Notes: generated by a model not told the origin, from the letters alone. Shown: positions 1-8,635, counted from the first letter of the stretch. The stretch is DNA of 64,000 bases from Streptomyces sp. NBC_01549 (GCF_026339955.1 NZ_JAPEPW010000001.1:4397001-4461000); one strand, 5' to 3'. A program made the numbers and translations.

Positions 1-1
1 G

Positions 2-52
2 GAGCTTCCGCAGCGCGTCCTCGCCCGGCTGGCCGAGTTGGAGCGGGCGTGA
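2..52 (+). CDS. C-terminal end of an unidentified gene (partial)
   Basis: The window opens inside a reading frame that ends in TGA at 50-52 and encodes 16 visible residues ending in LAELERA. Composition fits an alpha-helical C-terminus, but the piece is too short to assign to a family. A 20-bp tandem duplication begins inside its last codons. The call rests only on an open frame running off the window edge and on the position of the duplication. Confidence 0.45.
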   Translation, partial: ELPQRVLARLAELERA

Positions 53-80
53 CGAGCGTCGAGCGGGCGTGACGAGCGTC
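41..80. repeat. 20-bp perfect tandem duplication spanning a stop codon
   Basis: Positions 41-60 and 61-80 are identical 20-bp units beginning GAGCGGGCGTGA. The first unit holds the last codons and the stop of the partial upstream gene. The second repeats the coding end and a second stop downstream, so the duplication leaves the protein unchanged. Confidence 0.9.
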
Positions 81-139
81 ATGGGGGAGGACGGCCGATG
101 GCTCTGGACGGTCGTCGTGACCGACGGGTAACCTAGCTT

Positions 140-155
140 CTGAGCAAGCGCTTAG
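140..155. promoter_or_regulatory. Candidate operator upstream of the acyl-CoA dehydrogenase gene
   Basis: CTGAGCAAGCGCTTAG is a near-perfect inverted repeat: 5 of 6 arm bases pair around the 4-bp centre AAGC. It lies about 95 bp upstream of the acyl-CoA dehydrogenase start. Similar AGC..GCT palindromes are common TetR-family operators at fatty-acid genes in actinobacteria. Assignment to a particular regulator is inference, and no regulator gene is adjacent. Confidence 0.4.
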
Positions 156-250
156 ATTTGGGACCGCAACCATCAATTGAGGAACCCAGACGGCGCGCAA
201 CCAGGTACGCGAGAGCGGCGCCGGCTTAGGCGCAAGGAAGGGTGGCGGCG

Positions 251-1408
251 GTGCGCCGTACGGTGTTCAACGAGGACCACGAGGCGTTCCGGGAGACCCT
301 GCGGGCCTTCATAGAGGCCGAGGTCGTTCCCGTCTACGACGAGTGGTTCGCCGCGGGCCAGGCGCCGCGCGACTTCTACTACAAGCTCGCCGAGCTCGGC
401 ATCTTCGGCATCCGCGTCGACGAGGAGTTCGGCGGCGCCGGCATCGACTCGTACAAGTTCGAAGCCGTGATGTACGAGGAGACGGCCCGCGCGGGCGTCC
501 AGTTCGGCGGCTCCGGTGTGCACGTGCTGCTCGGCCTGCCGTACATCAAGATGCTCGCCACCGACGAGCAGAAGAAGCGGTTCCTGCCGAAGTTCGTCTC
601 CGCCGAGGAGATGTGGGCCCTCGCGATGACCGAGCCGGGCACCGGCTCCGACCTCGCGGGCATGAAGACCACCGCGAAGCTCTCCGAGGACGGTACGCAC
701 TACGTCCTCAACGGCGCCAAGACCTTCATCACCGGTGGCGTGCACGCCGACCGCGTCATCGTCTGCGCCCGTACCTCCGCGCCGACCGCCGAGGACCGCC
801 GCTTCGGCATCTCCCTCTTCGCCGTCGACACCAAGTCCGAGGGCTACTCCGTCGGCCGCAAGCTCGACAAGCTCGGCCTGAAGACCTCCGACACCGCCGA
901 GCTGGCGTTCGTCGACGTGAAGGTCCCGGCCGAGGACCTCCTCGGCGAGGAGAACAAGGGCTTCTACTACCTCGGCCACAACCTCGCCTCCGAGCGCTGG
1001 GGCATCGCCTTCGGCGCGTACGCGCAGGCCAAGGCCGCCGTCCGGTTCGCCAAGGAGTACGTGCAGGAGCGCACCGTCTTCGGCAAGCCGGTCGCGCACT
1101 TCCAGAACACCAAGTTCGAGCTGGCCGCCTGCCAGGCCGAGGTGGACGCCGCCGAGGCGGTCGTCGACCGCGCCCTGGAGGCCCTGGACGCGGGTGAGCT
1201 GACCCCGGCCGAGGCCGCGTCCGCCAAGCTGTTCTGCACCGAGGTCGCGCACCGCGTGATCGACCGCTGCCTCCAGCTGCACGGCGGCTACGGCTTCATG
1301 AACGAGTACCCGATCGCCCGCCTGTACGCGGACAACCGCGTCAACCGTATCTACGGCGGCACCAGCGAGATCATGAAGTCGATCATCGCGAAGGACATGG
1401 GCCTGTAA
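251..1408 (+). CDS. Acyl-CoA dehydrogenase
   Basis: FAD-dependent enzyme that introduces the alpha,beta double bond into acyl-CoA thioesters. The 385-residue length is normal for the family. Visible signatures are the MTEPGTGSDLAG stretch near residue 125, GAKTFITGG, a QLHGGYGF helix and a C-terminal RIYGGTSEI segment. The position of the catalytic Glu of medium-chain enzymes (YEGT) is Gly here (YGGT). Glu248 in LASERW sits where long-chain and isovaleryl-type enzymes keep their base, so that subtype is favoured. The GTG at 251 is preferred over 242 because AAGGAAGG at about 234-241 is well spaced only for 251. Substrate is unknown. The tesB gene follows after 46 bp. Confidence 0.92.
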   Translation: MRRTVFNEDHEAFRETLRAFIEAEVVPVYDEWFAAGQAPRDFYYKLAELGIFGIRVDEEFGGAGIDSYKFEAVMYEETARAGVQFGGSGVHVLLGLPYIKMLATDEQKKRFLPKFVSAEEMWALAMTEPGTGSDLAGMKTTAKLSEDGTHYVLNGAKTFITGGVHADRVIVCARTSAPTAEDRRFGISLFAVDTKSEGYSVGRKLDKLGLKTSDTAELAFVDVKVPAEDLLGEENKGFYYLGHNLASERWGIAFGAYAQAKAAVRFAKEYVQERTVFGKPVAHFQNTKFELAACQAEVDAAEAVVDRALEALDAGELTPAEAASAKLFCTEVAHRVIDRCLQLHGGYGFMNEYPIARLYADNRVNRIYGGTSEIMKSIIAKDMGL

Positions 1409-1410
1409 GG

Positions 1411-1428
1411 CCGGTGAAAGATCACCGG
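1411..1428. terminator. Hairpin between acyl-CoA dehydrogenase and tesB
   Basis: Perfect 7-bp inverted repeat CCGGTGA/TCACCGG with a 4-nt loop, starting two bases after the dehydrogenase stop. There is no T-run. It may partly terminate transcription or stabilise an mRNA 3' end, because tesB starts only 27 bp later in the same direction. Confidence 0.4.
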
Positions 1429-1454
1429 AAACAACCGCACGATACAACTGACGC

Positions 1455-2327
1455 ATGAGTCAGGCACTTGAGTCCCTGCTCGATCTGCTCGACCTGGAGC
1501 GGATCGAGCGGGACATCTTCCGCGGCCAGTCCCGCTCCGCCGTCGTCCCGCGTGTCTTCGGTGGGCAGGTGGCGGCGCAGGCGCTGGTGGCCGCCGGGCG
1601 TACGGTCCCCGAGGACCGGCACGCGCACTCCCTGCACGCGTACTTCCTGCGTCCGGGGGACCCCGGCGCGCCCATCGTGTACACGGTGGACCGCATCCGT
1701 GACGGGCGCTCCTTCACCACCCGCCGTGTCGTCGCCATCCAGCACGGGCAGCCGATCTTCCATCTCTCCGCGTCCTTCCAGACGTACGAGGAGGGCATGG
1801 AGCACCAGGCCGCGATGCCGGCCGCGCCCGACCCGGAGACGCTGCCCACGGCCGCCGAACTGCTGCCGTTGTACGCCGATGTCATCAAGGACCCGGTCGT
1901 CGTCGAACGGCTCCTCGAAGCGCGCGAGTCCGTCGACCTGCGTTACGTCGACGCGCCCCCGTACGGCACGGTCGGCGAGGTCCGCGAACCGCACTCCCAG
2001 GTGTGGTTCCGCACCAACGGCAAACTGTCCGACGATCCCCTCCTGCACGTCGTCCTCGCCACCTATGTCTCCGACATGACGCTCCTCGACTCGATCCTGC
2101 TCGCGCACGGGCGCGGTGGCTGGGTGACAGGCGACGTCGTCGGGGCCTCGCTGGACCACGCGATGTGGTTCCACCGCCCCTTCCGCGCCGACGAATGGCT
2201 GCTGTACGACCAGGAGTCGCCGTCCGCCTCCGGGGGCCGCGGCCTCGGCCAGGCCCGTATCTACACGCAGGACGGACGGCTGGCCATTTCGGTGATCCAG
2301 GAGGGCGTGGTCCGCATCCCCCGGTAG
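1455..2327 (+). CDS. tesB: Acyl-CoA thioesterase II
   Basis: Hydrolyses acyl-CoA to free fatty acid and CoA; a cytoplasmic double-hotdog enzyme. The 290 residues match the usual TesB length. The N-terminal hotdog carries FRGQS, VFGGQVAAQAL and HSLHAYFLRPGD. The C-terminal hotdog carries VSDMTLLDSIL, SLDHAMWFHRPF and GRGLGQARIYTQDG, all typical TesB segments. It lies 46 bp after an acyl-CoA dehydrogenase gene in the same orientation, so the two probably share fatty or branched acyl-CoA turnover. ATG start at 1455. Confidence 0.92.
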   Translation: MSQALESLLDLLDLERIERDIFRGQSRSAVVPRVFGGQVAAQALVAAGRTVPEDRHAHSLHAYFLRPGDPGAPIVYTVDRIRDGRSFTTRRVVAIQHGQPIFHLSASFQTYEEGMEHQAAMPAAPDPETLPTAAELLPLYADVIKDPVVVERLLEARESVDLRYVDAPPYGTVGEVREPHSQVWFRTNGKLSDDPLLHVVLATYVSDMTLLDSILLAHGRGGWVTGDVVGASLDHAMWFHRPFRADEWLLYDQESPSASGGRGLGQARIYTQDGRLAISVIQEGVVRIPR

Positions 2328-2338
2328 GTCGGGGCCTG

Positions 2339-2376
2339 CCCGGTAAGACTGACCGGGGGCCCACCCGGTAAGACTG
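2339..2376. repeat. 13-bp direct repeat upstream of the CDF gene
   Basis: CCCGGTAAGACTG occurs at 2339-2351 and again at 2364-2376, 25 bp apart, just before the start at 2381. The flanking GGCC is also repeated, so this looks like a 25-bp imperfect tandem duplication. It could hold a metal-regulator site or be a neutral duplication. Confidence 0.7.
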
Positions 2377-2380
2377 GGGC

Positions 2381-3367
2381 ATGGCCATGACTGAAGCGGG
2401 AGCCGGACAGCAGGACGACGAGGGCGGCGAGAGCACCTTCACGGTGATCGTCGCCGCCCTCGCCAATCTCGGGATCGCGGTGGCCAAGGCGGTCGCGGGC
2501 GTCATCAGCGGATCGAGCGCGATGCTGTCCGAGGCCGCGCACTCGGTGGCCGACACGGTCACCGAGGTACTGCTGCTCACCGCGCTGAAGCGCAGCGAGA
2601 AGCCGGCCGACGAGGAACATCCGCTGGGCTACGGCCCCGAACGTTACATATGGGCGATGCTCGCCGCCGTCGCCACCTTCGTCGGCGGCGCGGTGTTCTC
2701 CCTCTACGACGGCATCCACACCCTTGTCGCGGGCGAGGAGCCGGGCGACCCCCTCGTCGCGTACATCGTGCTCGCGGTCGCCTTCCTGCTGGAGAGCTTC
2801 TCCCTGCGCACCGGTGTACGCCAGGCGCGCGGGGAGGCGGAGCGTGTGGGAGCGCCCTTCAAGCGCTACCTCCGGTACACCCCGGACACCGCCGTGAAGG
2901 CCGTGGTCCTGGAGGACTCGGCCGCGCTGATCGGCCTTGTTCTCGCGGCGGGCGGTCTGCTCGGCGGGCAGCTCACCGGCTCCGGCGTCTGGGACGGCAT
3001 CGCGTCCCTCTGCATCGGTCTCCTTCTGTTGTACGTCGCCTGGGTGCTCGGCCGCTCCAACGCCGAGCTGCTGATCGGCCGCCCGCTGCCCAAGTCGGTG
3101 CGGGAGCGGATCCGGGCCGAACTGCTCGCCGTGGAGCACGTGGAGGCCGTACTGGAGCTCACGACCCTCGTGCAGGGGCCCCGCGAGGCGCTGGTCGCGG
3201 CCAAGGTCGACTTCAGGGACGTCTCGACCGCCGCCCAGATCGAATGGGCCTGCGAACAGGCCGAGGCACGGCTGCGCGAGGCGTTCCCCGGGGTGAGCCG
3301 GGTGTACCTCGACCCGACACCGGGCTACGCCCAGCGCCGCGAGGAGGGCTTGAACCCGTTGCCGTAG
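2381..3367 (+). CDS. Cation diffusion facilitator family transporter
   Basis: Probable proton-coupled divalent-metal exporter (Zn, Fe, Co or similar) in the cytoplasmic membrane. The 328 residues begin with a short acidic tail and TM1 (VIVAALANLGIAVAKA). TM2 contains the metal-site motif AAHSVADT (HxxxD). Further membrane segments follow, including a second acidic site in VVLEDSAALIGLV, and then a cytoplasmic C-terminal domain (about 235-328). No His-rich loop is visible. ATG at 2381; the Met two codons later (2387) is an alternative. It ends in a threefold 20-bp tandem repeat. The metal cannot be told from sequence alone. Confidence 0.88.
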   Translation: MAMTEAGAGQQDDEGGESTFTVIVAALANLGIAVAKAVAGVISGSSAMLSEAAHSVADTVTEVLLLTALKRSEKPADEEHPLGYGPERYIWAMLAAVATFVGGAVFSLYDGIHTLVAGEEPGDPLVAYIVLAVAFLLESFSLRTGVRQARGEAERVGAPFKRYLRYTPDTAVKAVVLEDSAALIGLVLAAGGLLGGQLTGSGVWDGIASLCIGLLLLYVAWVLGRSNAELLIGRPLPKSVRERIRAELLAVEHVEAVLELTTLVQGPREALVAAKVDFRDVSTAAQIEWACEQAEARLREAFPGVSRVYLDPTPGYAQRREEGLNPLP

Positions 3368-3418
3368 TGCGGCTCCCGTTGCCGTAGGGCGACTCCCGTG
3401 GCTGTAGCCCGGCTCCCG
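3359..3418. repeat. Three 20-bp tandem repeats across the CDF stop codon
   Basis: Units at 3359-3378, 3379-3398 and 3399-3418 share the frame TTGCCGTAG..GCTCCCG with a few substitutions. The first holds the last codons (Leu-Pro-stop) of the CDF gene, and the others repeat the stop region downstream. They end 10 bp before the convergent gene at 3429. Confidence 0.85.
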
Positions 3419-3428
3419 CCAGGGGCGG

Positions 3429-3941
3429 TCAGGCCTTGCGCAGGAACCGGATCCTCTGCTGGGCCCTGCTCACGGCACGCTCCAGCTCCATGCGGGCGTG
3501 CTCCTGCTTCATCGCGCGCTCCATGTGCGTGTCGAGCTCCGTCTGCGGCACCCTCGCGGGGCTGGTGAGCTGGGGGAGGCCGGTGGCGAGGTAGCCCTCG
3601 AAGTGGTCGGTGACATCGTGCAGTTCGGTCCGGATCACCTCCAGCTGATCGGCGGATGCCTTGATGAGGTTGCGCAGCCGCCTCAGCGGGGCGAGGTCGG
3701 CGGCCCGGCAGGGCTTCTGGGCGAGCTCGCACAGCTTCTCGAAGGTCTCCTTGAGGTAGCTGTCGGCGTCGTCGAGGTCCTTGGCGTTGTCGTCGGTGTC
3801 GCGGTTCTTCTTCATCCACGCGAACACCTGGCGGCCGTGGCGGATCCCGAGGAGGGCGAGGGCGGCGGTGACCGCGCCGGACAGGGCGGCCACCACCGGG
3901 GAACCGGCGCCGGCCGCCAGGGTGGTCGAGCTGAGGATCAT
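3429..3941 (-). CDS. Hypothetical single-pass membrane protein
   Basis: 170 residues of unrecognised family. Residues about 15-33 (PVVAALSGAVTAALALLGI) form one membrane segment, followed by a basic RHGRQVFAWMKKNRD stretch, so the rest is probably cytoplasmic. The remainder is helical and charged, with an AELDTHMERAMKQEH-like amphipathic region near the C-terminus that could form a coiled coil. Two Cys lie near the middle (LCELAQKPCRAADL). It is followed on the same strand by nothing recognisable and converges with the CDF gene. ATG start at 3941 with only a weak ribosome site. Confidence 0.6.
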   Translation of the reverse strand: MILSSTTLAAGAGSPVVAALSGAVTAALALLGIRHGRQVFAWMKKNRDTDDNAKDLDDADSYLKETFEKLCELAQKPCRAADLAPLRRLRNLIKASADQLEVIRTELHDVTDHFEGYLATGLPQLTSPARVPQTELDTHMERAMKQEHARMELERAVSRAQQRIRFLRKA

Positions 3942-4032
3942 CGTGGTCCGATCCGTTCGTGGGTGCGCGCCTGACCCCGCACGGGGCCCTGCGGCGTTAC
4001 GGGAAGTCGTCGTTGACTCGGCCGGACAGGCC

Positions 4033-4773
4033 CTACGAAGGCATGGCGATGTCGCGCAGGGCGAGGAGGTCCGTCACCACGAACTGCCGGTATCTGCTGG
4101 TGATCACACCGTGGGTCTCGCGCAGGGTGCGGACCGCGTTCTCGACGGTGGAGACGCCCATCAGGAGCGCATCGGCGATGTCCCTCTGGGTCGGGCCCAG
4201 GATGGTGACCTGGCCGGGGTCGGCGGAGTTCGTCCGGCCGGCGACCCCGGCCAGGTGCAGCAGCAGGCCGCCGACCCGCTGCACGGGCGAGCGGGTCGGG
4301 GTGCAGTAGATCATCTCGTCACTGCGGTTGCGGTCCTCCAGGCTGCGCAGCAGGGCCAGTTGGGCCTCCTGCTGGCGGCGCAGCAGGAGGTTCATGCGCT
4401 TCACGGAGCAGGGCATGACCCAGGTGGTGGTCAGGCAGACGGTCGTGACCGTCGCCTCGGGGTCGATCAGCTTGGCCTCGCCCAGGAGTTCGCCGACGCC
4501 GCGGAACCTCGTGATCCTGGTGGAGGCGAACCCGGCGCCGAAGGGGAAACGCTCCTGGAGGACGCAGCCGCCCAGGATGATGTACACGTTTCCGTCGCCC
4601 GGTCCCAGCGGCAGTTCCTCGTCGCGTTCGTAGACACGGGCGTCCAGGCCCCAGGTGCTGACGAGCAGCGGCCAGGTGTTGCCGGGGAGGTAGTGGAGAA
4701 AGGTGCCCTCGGGCATCGCTTGACGGCCTTTGAGGACGTCACTGGTGCGGAAGGCGTCGACCTTGGGAGGCAT
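4033..4773 (-). CDS. Crp/Fnr-type transcriptional regulator
   Basis: 246 residues. The first ~150 resemble a cyclic-nucleotide-binding jelly roll (GPGDGNVYIILGGCVLQERFPFG, FRGVGELLGEAKLID). A long dimerisation helix and a C-terminal winged helix follow (TQRDIADALLMGVSTVENAVRTLRETHGVI). Streptomyces carries many such divergent Crp-like proteins with unknown ligand. The ATG at 4773 is preceded by GGGGAG at good spacing. The upstream ~1.2 kb has no recognised gene, so its targets cannot be guessed from context. Confidence 0.75.
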   Translation of the reverse strand: MPPKVDAFRTSDVLKGRQAMPEGTFLHYLPGNTWPLLVSTWGLDARVYERDEELPLGPGDGNVYIILGGCVLQERFPFGAGFASTRITRFRGVGELLGEAKLIDPEATVTTVCLTTTWVMPCSVKRMNLLLRRQQEAQLALLRSLEDRNRSDEMIYCTPTRSPVQRVGGLLLHLAGVAGRTNSADPGQVTILGPTQRDIADALLMGVSTVENAVRTLRETHGVITSRYRQFVVTDLLALRDIAMPS

Positions 4774-4776
4774 CGG

Positions 4777-4929
4777 TCACTCCCCTGCCCCGGCCGCGCC
4801 GTACGGCGTCGCGGAGGCGTGCGGCCGTAACGGGCCGTGATGGTGACGTTGTGTCGGTCGAGGGCTGCCGATGGCCCGGGTGACGAGGGTCTTCGGCAGG
4901 GCGACGCCATCGGCGACGGCGGTCTGCAT
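4777..4929 (-). CDS. Possible 50-residue leader ORF upstream of the Crp-like gene
   Basis: An ATG at 4929 preceded by AAGGA opens a 50-codon frame whose stop (4777-4779) lies three bases before the regulator's start. The first ~22 codons show strong third-position G/C; later codons do not. The product (starting MQTAVADGVALPKT) matches no family I recognise. It may be a translated leader coupled to the regulator, or chance. Confidence 0.25.
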   Translation of the reverse strand: MQTAVADGVALPKTLVTRAIGSPRPTQRHHHGPLRPHASATPYGAAGAGE

Positions 4930-5174
4930 CGGTTCTGAGGTCCTTCCCGCTCGGGAAAAACAGGGGACCGGGTGCGTCCGCCGACTGGCGGGCGCACCCG
5001 GGCTGGTGGGTCCAGAGCCCTCTCCGTCGCATGGTCATCCGGCTGGTTTAGGTCCGGACGCGAGGCGAAGGCGTTACATCGACAAGTTACCTCCACTCGC
5101 GCGGAATTCGCCAGTCGCGCATGTGTGGCGACGGGAATTTCCCGTCGGCGGAGGTCGCGAAGGGAAGGGAAAAC

Positions 5175-5194
5175 AAACCCTCGCAGGAGGGTTT
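5175..5194 (+). terminator. Hairpin with T-rich 3' arm
   Basis: AAACCCTC (5175-5182) pairs with GAGGGTTT (5187-5194) around a GCAG loop, and the right arm runs into TTTTG. It has the form of a small intrinsic terminator or attenuator on the plus strand, although no plus-strand gene is recognisable upstream. Confidence 0.45.
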
Positions 5195-5359
5195 TGTCGC
5201 GCCGACTCCGTTGGGTGTGGTCCAGGTTACGCTCCGTCTTGCGGAGGGAGGGTCGTCAAGTGTGAATGCCGATATTCCGCAAGGATATCCGAAGACGCGC
5301 TTGAAAATTTCCCGCAGATGAGCGGAAGGGGGTGCGGATGTGAACGCGATGGAAAACAA

Positions 5360-5391
5360 GGAGGCCCCGGGGAACCACCCCCGAGGCCTCC
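5360..5391 (-). terminator. GC-rich hairpin followed by a T-run on the minus strand
   Basis: GGAGGCC at 5360-5366 pairs with GGCCTCC at 5385-5391, with an inner GGGG/CCCC extension. Read on the minus strand the stem is followed by TTGTTTTCC, as in an intrinsic terminator. No convincing minus-strand gene lies immediately upstream, so a small RNA or attenuation role is possible. Confidence 0.45.
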
Positions 5392-6167
5392 AGGAAAGGG
5401 TCTGGACCCACCAAGGCTCAGACCGACTTCCAGTAAACACCATGAGCTGCGAAAAGGTCACTCGGGCAGGGAAAAGTCGGGCAGGCTTCCCTCCGGGGAG
5501 GGATTCGCGGGCTGGACCTGACCACGCCCTCGGCGCGGCGGGTCGCGCACCGGCATGCCGAACCTTACGTCCCTTTTGCTACGCTAGGAGAATTTCGTCA
5601 CGCGGTTCGTTTCGTTCATCGCTCATACTCGAACGGCACGAGTGAATAACGATCACATCTGGATCGGTGTCGACCGGTCGAGCCGGGGTGCCCTCACCGG
5701 CATGACCGTCCGATCGGTAGTTCGAAAGGAGGGCGAGCAAGCACCCAATTAAGTGCGTTAATGTCGCCACTTACCTTTCCTCGGGGTGCTGGACGTGTGG
5801 TCGAGCGAAACTCTCCGGGGATTTATATCGCCTTGCGAGCGCCTTGAATCCGACTCCCCATTTCATTTATTTATGCGCGTTCGGGAAAGGGGTTGGAGAG
5901 GGGTGGCAAGTCATCCGTCGGCCCGTCCTTCGCGACGCCCACCCTTTGGAAAGTCGACCAATGAACACCAGAACTCCGGCCGGTGACGGTGCCTCCGGGC
6001 GCCTGGTTGAGCCCCGCCGCATCGTCAACGCTGCGACGAGGCGCGGGGGCCGAGCCGGACCAGGGACCCCAACGGCGCGTAGCGCGCCGAACACTCGCCA
6101 TACAAATGCGACTACTTTCCGTAGCCCTCCGTGCGGCGCGGTGCCGCTCACGTTCCCGCGGTGGGCG

Positions 6168-6965
6168 TCAGAGGAGTCCCGCAGCGGAGAGCAGATACGC
6201 CGTCAGCGGGTCGTAGAACCGCGGGCTCGTGACGTGGTCGTCGAGGGGGACCGTCACCTGGACCGTGCCCTCGGACTCGGCGAGGAAGAGGGCCGGGTCG
6301 TTGGAGTCGGCGTAACCGACGGAGTCGACGCCGAGCTGGCCCGCGCAGCCCGCCCAGCCGTGGTCGGCGACGACCAGATCGGGCAGGGGACGGCCCGCGC
6401 CCTCGAGGCCCTTGAGGATCGCGCGCATCGGCTCGCCCGAGTGCGTGTGCCACAGCGTGGCGCCGTGCTCCAGCACCGCCACGTCCGCGAACTGCATGAC
6501 GTACCCCTCGTCCGTCTGTAGCCCGTCCGGAATGACGACGATCTCGCAGCCGGCGCCGCGCAGCGCGGTGGCGGTGGCGCGGTGCACGTCGAGGAGGCCG
6601 CCGGGGTGGCCGGTCGCGAACAGCACCCGCTGCTCACCGTCCGCCGCCTTGCGCAGCCGCGCCGCCATCCGCTCCAGGGCGTCGACGGTCAGCTCGGGGT
6701 CGATGGTGTCCTGGCCGTAGCGGTACTCCGGGTCGTCGTTCACACCGCACCGCTCCGCCATCACGGCGAGCACGTCCTGCTCGTCGGTCCAGCGGTCGCC
6801 GAGTTCCAGGCCGAGCCAGAAGTTGCGGTCGCCGTTGGCGAGCTTGCGGTAGTGGGAAAGGTTGTTCTCGCGAGGCGTGGCGACGTCGCCCGCGATACGG
6901 GTCATGACCAGGTGGTCGACGAGCTCGGCGCGGCTGGGGGTCCCGGATATCGGCATGCCACCCAT
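6168..6965 (-). CDS. Phosphatase-like protein of unclear substrate
   Basis: 265 residues. It is conserved in Streptomyces, where homologues are usually labelled simply phosphatase; I recall that label rather than deriving it from motifs. Visible segments are TRIAGDVATPRENNLSHY near the N-terminus, an ATGHPGGLLDVHRATA stretch, a Rossmann-like GAGCEIVVIPDG, LWHTHSGEPM and DLVVADHGWAGCAGQLG near the C-terminus. The His and Asp residues there could bind a metal. The ATG at 6965 has GGAG about 12 bp upstream; 6956 is an in-frame alternative. It lies downstream of and in the same direction as the PucR regulator gene. Confidence 0.65.
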   Translation of the reverse strand: MGGMPISGTPSRAELVDHLVMTRIAGDVATPRENNLSHYRKLANGDRNFWLGLELGDRWTDEQDVLAVMAERCGVNDDPEYRYGQDTIDPELTVDALERMAARLRKAADGEQRVLFATGHPGGLLDVHRATATALRGAGCEIVVIPDGLQTDEGYVMQFADVAVLEHGATLWHTHSGEPMRAILKGLEGAGRPLPDLVVADHGWAGCAGQLGVDSVGYADSNDPALFLAESEGTVQVTVPLDDHVTSPRFYDPLTAYLLSAAGLL

Positions 6966-7105
6966 TGTGCCGGGGCGCTCCGCTGGTAGGGCGGTTGTCC
7001 TGAACCGTGGGATGCGGGTCACTCGGCGTGAGGCGGTCGTTGTCGGTTTCCCGCCCACCCGCCCGACTCGGCCTGCTGAGAGGTGAGGGTCGGGGGAGGC
7101 TTCTC

Positions 7106-8635
7106 TCAGGCATCTCTCAACGCGAACCACAACTCCATCCGTACGTCCGCGTCGTCGAGGTCCGCCTCCAGCAAGGTCCCACACCGCGCGATGCGTTGGC
7201 GGACGGTGTTGCGGTGGACGGAGAGGGCGACGGCCGTGCGGTCCCAACTGCCGTGGAGGGAGAGCCAGGTACGGAGGGTCTCGGTGAGGGCGGGGGTGGC
7301 GGCGATGGGGGCGAGCAGCGCACGCGCGTGGGCCTCGGCGTCGGCCGAGGGCACGAGGTCCGCCAGGGCGGGGCGCTCGCCGTGCCGGACGAGGGGCGTG
7401 CGGGTCGCCCGGGCCCGGGCCAGGGCGCGGGCCGCCTGCCCGTCGGCGGACGCCCACTCGTGCGGGCCGACCGCCGCGCTGACCCCGCAGATCCAGCCCT
7501 CCTGCGCGGTCGGCTCGCGGTGGCCGGGGATCAGGACGCGTACGACACCCTCGCCGGTGTCGATGAGCGCGGAGCCCAGCGCCGCCCCCAGCGCCGACGC
7601 GGCGACGGCGTCCGGCGCGGGGCCGTCCGCCGCGGGGCGGGCGTGCACGACGGTCCACCGGTCCCCGCCGAGCAGCGGGGCCACGTCCTCGGGCGCGGCG
7701 CCCAGCAGGAGTCGTACGAGCGCCGCCGAGCGCGCCGCACCGCTTCCGCTCTGCTGCTCCCCGGTGAGGAGGGAGAGGAGCACGGCCGCGACGGAGGCGA
7801 TGGTGTGGTCCCCGGGGTCCCGGCGCGGTGCCGCGACCCCGAGGACGAAGCCCTGCCCGCCGCCGAGGGCGTACGCGGCGAGGTGGGTGCCGCCGACGGT
7901 GTCGGTGGCGGAGGAAGGGGTGGGAGCGGGAACGGGGGTGGGGGTGGGGGCGGGGCCCTGGGGGCCGGTGGCCTGGGTTCCCCCGGGGTGCACGACGCCG
8001 GCCAGGGCGCCCAGGGCCGTCACGGGGCCTGCCTCCGGTGGCCTCCCCGCCCGGGCCAGTTCCGCGCCCTCCGGGCCGTACAGCACCGCCCAGCCGCTCA
8101 CCCGCTGAGCCAGCTGCCGCAGCACCGCCGCCGCCGGGTCCGGGCGCGCCGCGGCGGCCGCCAGGCTCTGCTGGGCCTCCGTGACGCGCCGCAGCTCCGC
8201 CAGCCGGGCCTGCGCCATCAGCTGCCACACCGCGCGGGCCACGCCCGAGAAGGTGGTCTGGGGCGGGACCTCCAGCAGGGGCAGGCCGTAGGTGTCGCAG
8301 GCCGCGACCAGGGCGCGCGGGACCGTGTCGTGCACCGGCGCCAGGCCGAAGCCGAGCGCCGCGCCGCCCGCCGCCACGATCCGGGCAACGTAGTCGTCGA
8401 AGTAGGTACCCGAACCCGCCGCCTCCGGGATGTGCACCCCGGCGGTCAGCAGCAGCTCACCGCCCAGCAGATACGGGTACGGGTCCGCCATCTCCGAGGT
8501 GTGCGCCCAGTGGATCACCGTGTCCGGGTCGGAGGGCCCCGCGATCCGGCGCAGGCCCAGGTCCTCCCGGGCCAGGAGAGCCGACAGAGGAATCGGTGGG
8601 GTGGGTGGGACAGATGTGGCGGATGCGTCCGGCAT
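7106..8635 (-). CDS. PucR-family transcriptional regulator
   Basis: 509 residues. The N-terminal PucR ligand-sensing domain (ALLAREDLGLRRIAG, then YLLGGELLLTAGVHI) is followed by a long variable middle with Pro/Thr-rich and Gly-rich segments. The C-terminal PucR helix-turn-helix reads TWLSLHGSWDRTAVALSVHRNTVRQRI. PucR proteins typically control purine, amino-acid or polyamine catabolism. It is divergent from the symporter and agmatinase genes across 227 bp, so it probably regulates them. The ATG at 8635 is chosen because GGAGGG lies 10 bp upstream; an in-frame ATG at 8653 overlaps that ribosome site. Confidence 0.88.
   Translation of the reverse strand: MPDASATSVPPTPPIPLSALLAREDLGLRRIAGPSDPDTVIHWAHTSEMADPYPYLLGGELLLTAGVHIPEAAGSGTYFDDYVARIVAAGGAALGFGLAPVHDTVPRALVAACDTYGLPLLEVPPQTTFSGVARAVWQLMAQARLAELRRVTEAQQSLAAAAARPDPAAAVLRQLAQRVSGWAVLYGPEGAELARAGRPPEAGPVTALGALAGVVHPGGTQATGPQGPAPTPTPVPAPTPSSATDTVGGTHLAAYALGGGQGFVLGVAAPRRDPGDHTIASVAAVLLSLLTGEQQSGSGAARSAALVRLLLGAAPEDVAPLLGGDRWTVVHARPAADGPAPDAVAASALGAALGSALIDTGEGVVRVLIPGHREPTAQEGWICGVSAAVGPHEWASADGQAARALARARATRTPLVRHGERPALADLVPSADAEAHARALLAPIAATPALTETLRTWLSLHGSWDRTAVALSVHRNTVRQRIARCGTLLEADLDDADVRMELWFALRDA

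Larger units (their letters stand above)
4930..6167. other. About 1.2 kb with no recognisable gene
   Basis: No frame here shows sustained Streptomyces codon bias or a recognisable family. Parts (about 5560-5880) are clearly more A/T-rich than the neighbours. Two strong hairpins (5175-5194 and 5360-5391) are listed separately. A short plus-strand GTG frame near 5262-5321 and a minus GTG frame at 5579-5770 are open but unconvincing. The stretch could hold small RNAs, a decayed gene or promoters for flanking genes. Confidence 0.5.

Noticed and set aside
5579..5770. 63-codon minus-strand frame starting at GTG 5770
   Set aside because: Codon use is A/T-rich and unlike the neighbours, the ribosome site is too close, and the product matches nothing recognisable.
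6168..8228. One 686-codon minus-strand frame running through the phosphatase and PucR region
   Set aside because: Only its last 265 codons show a conserved protein; the rest is an out-of-frame shadow of the PucR gene rather than a fusion.
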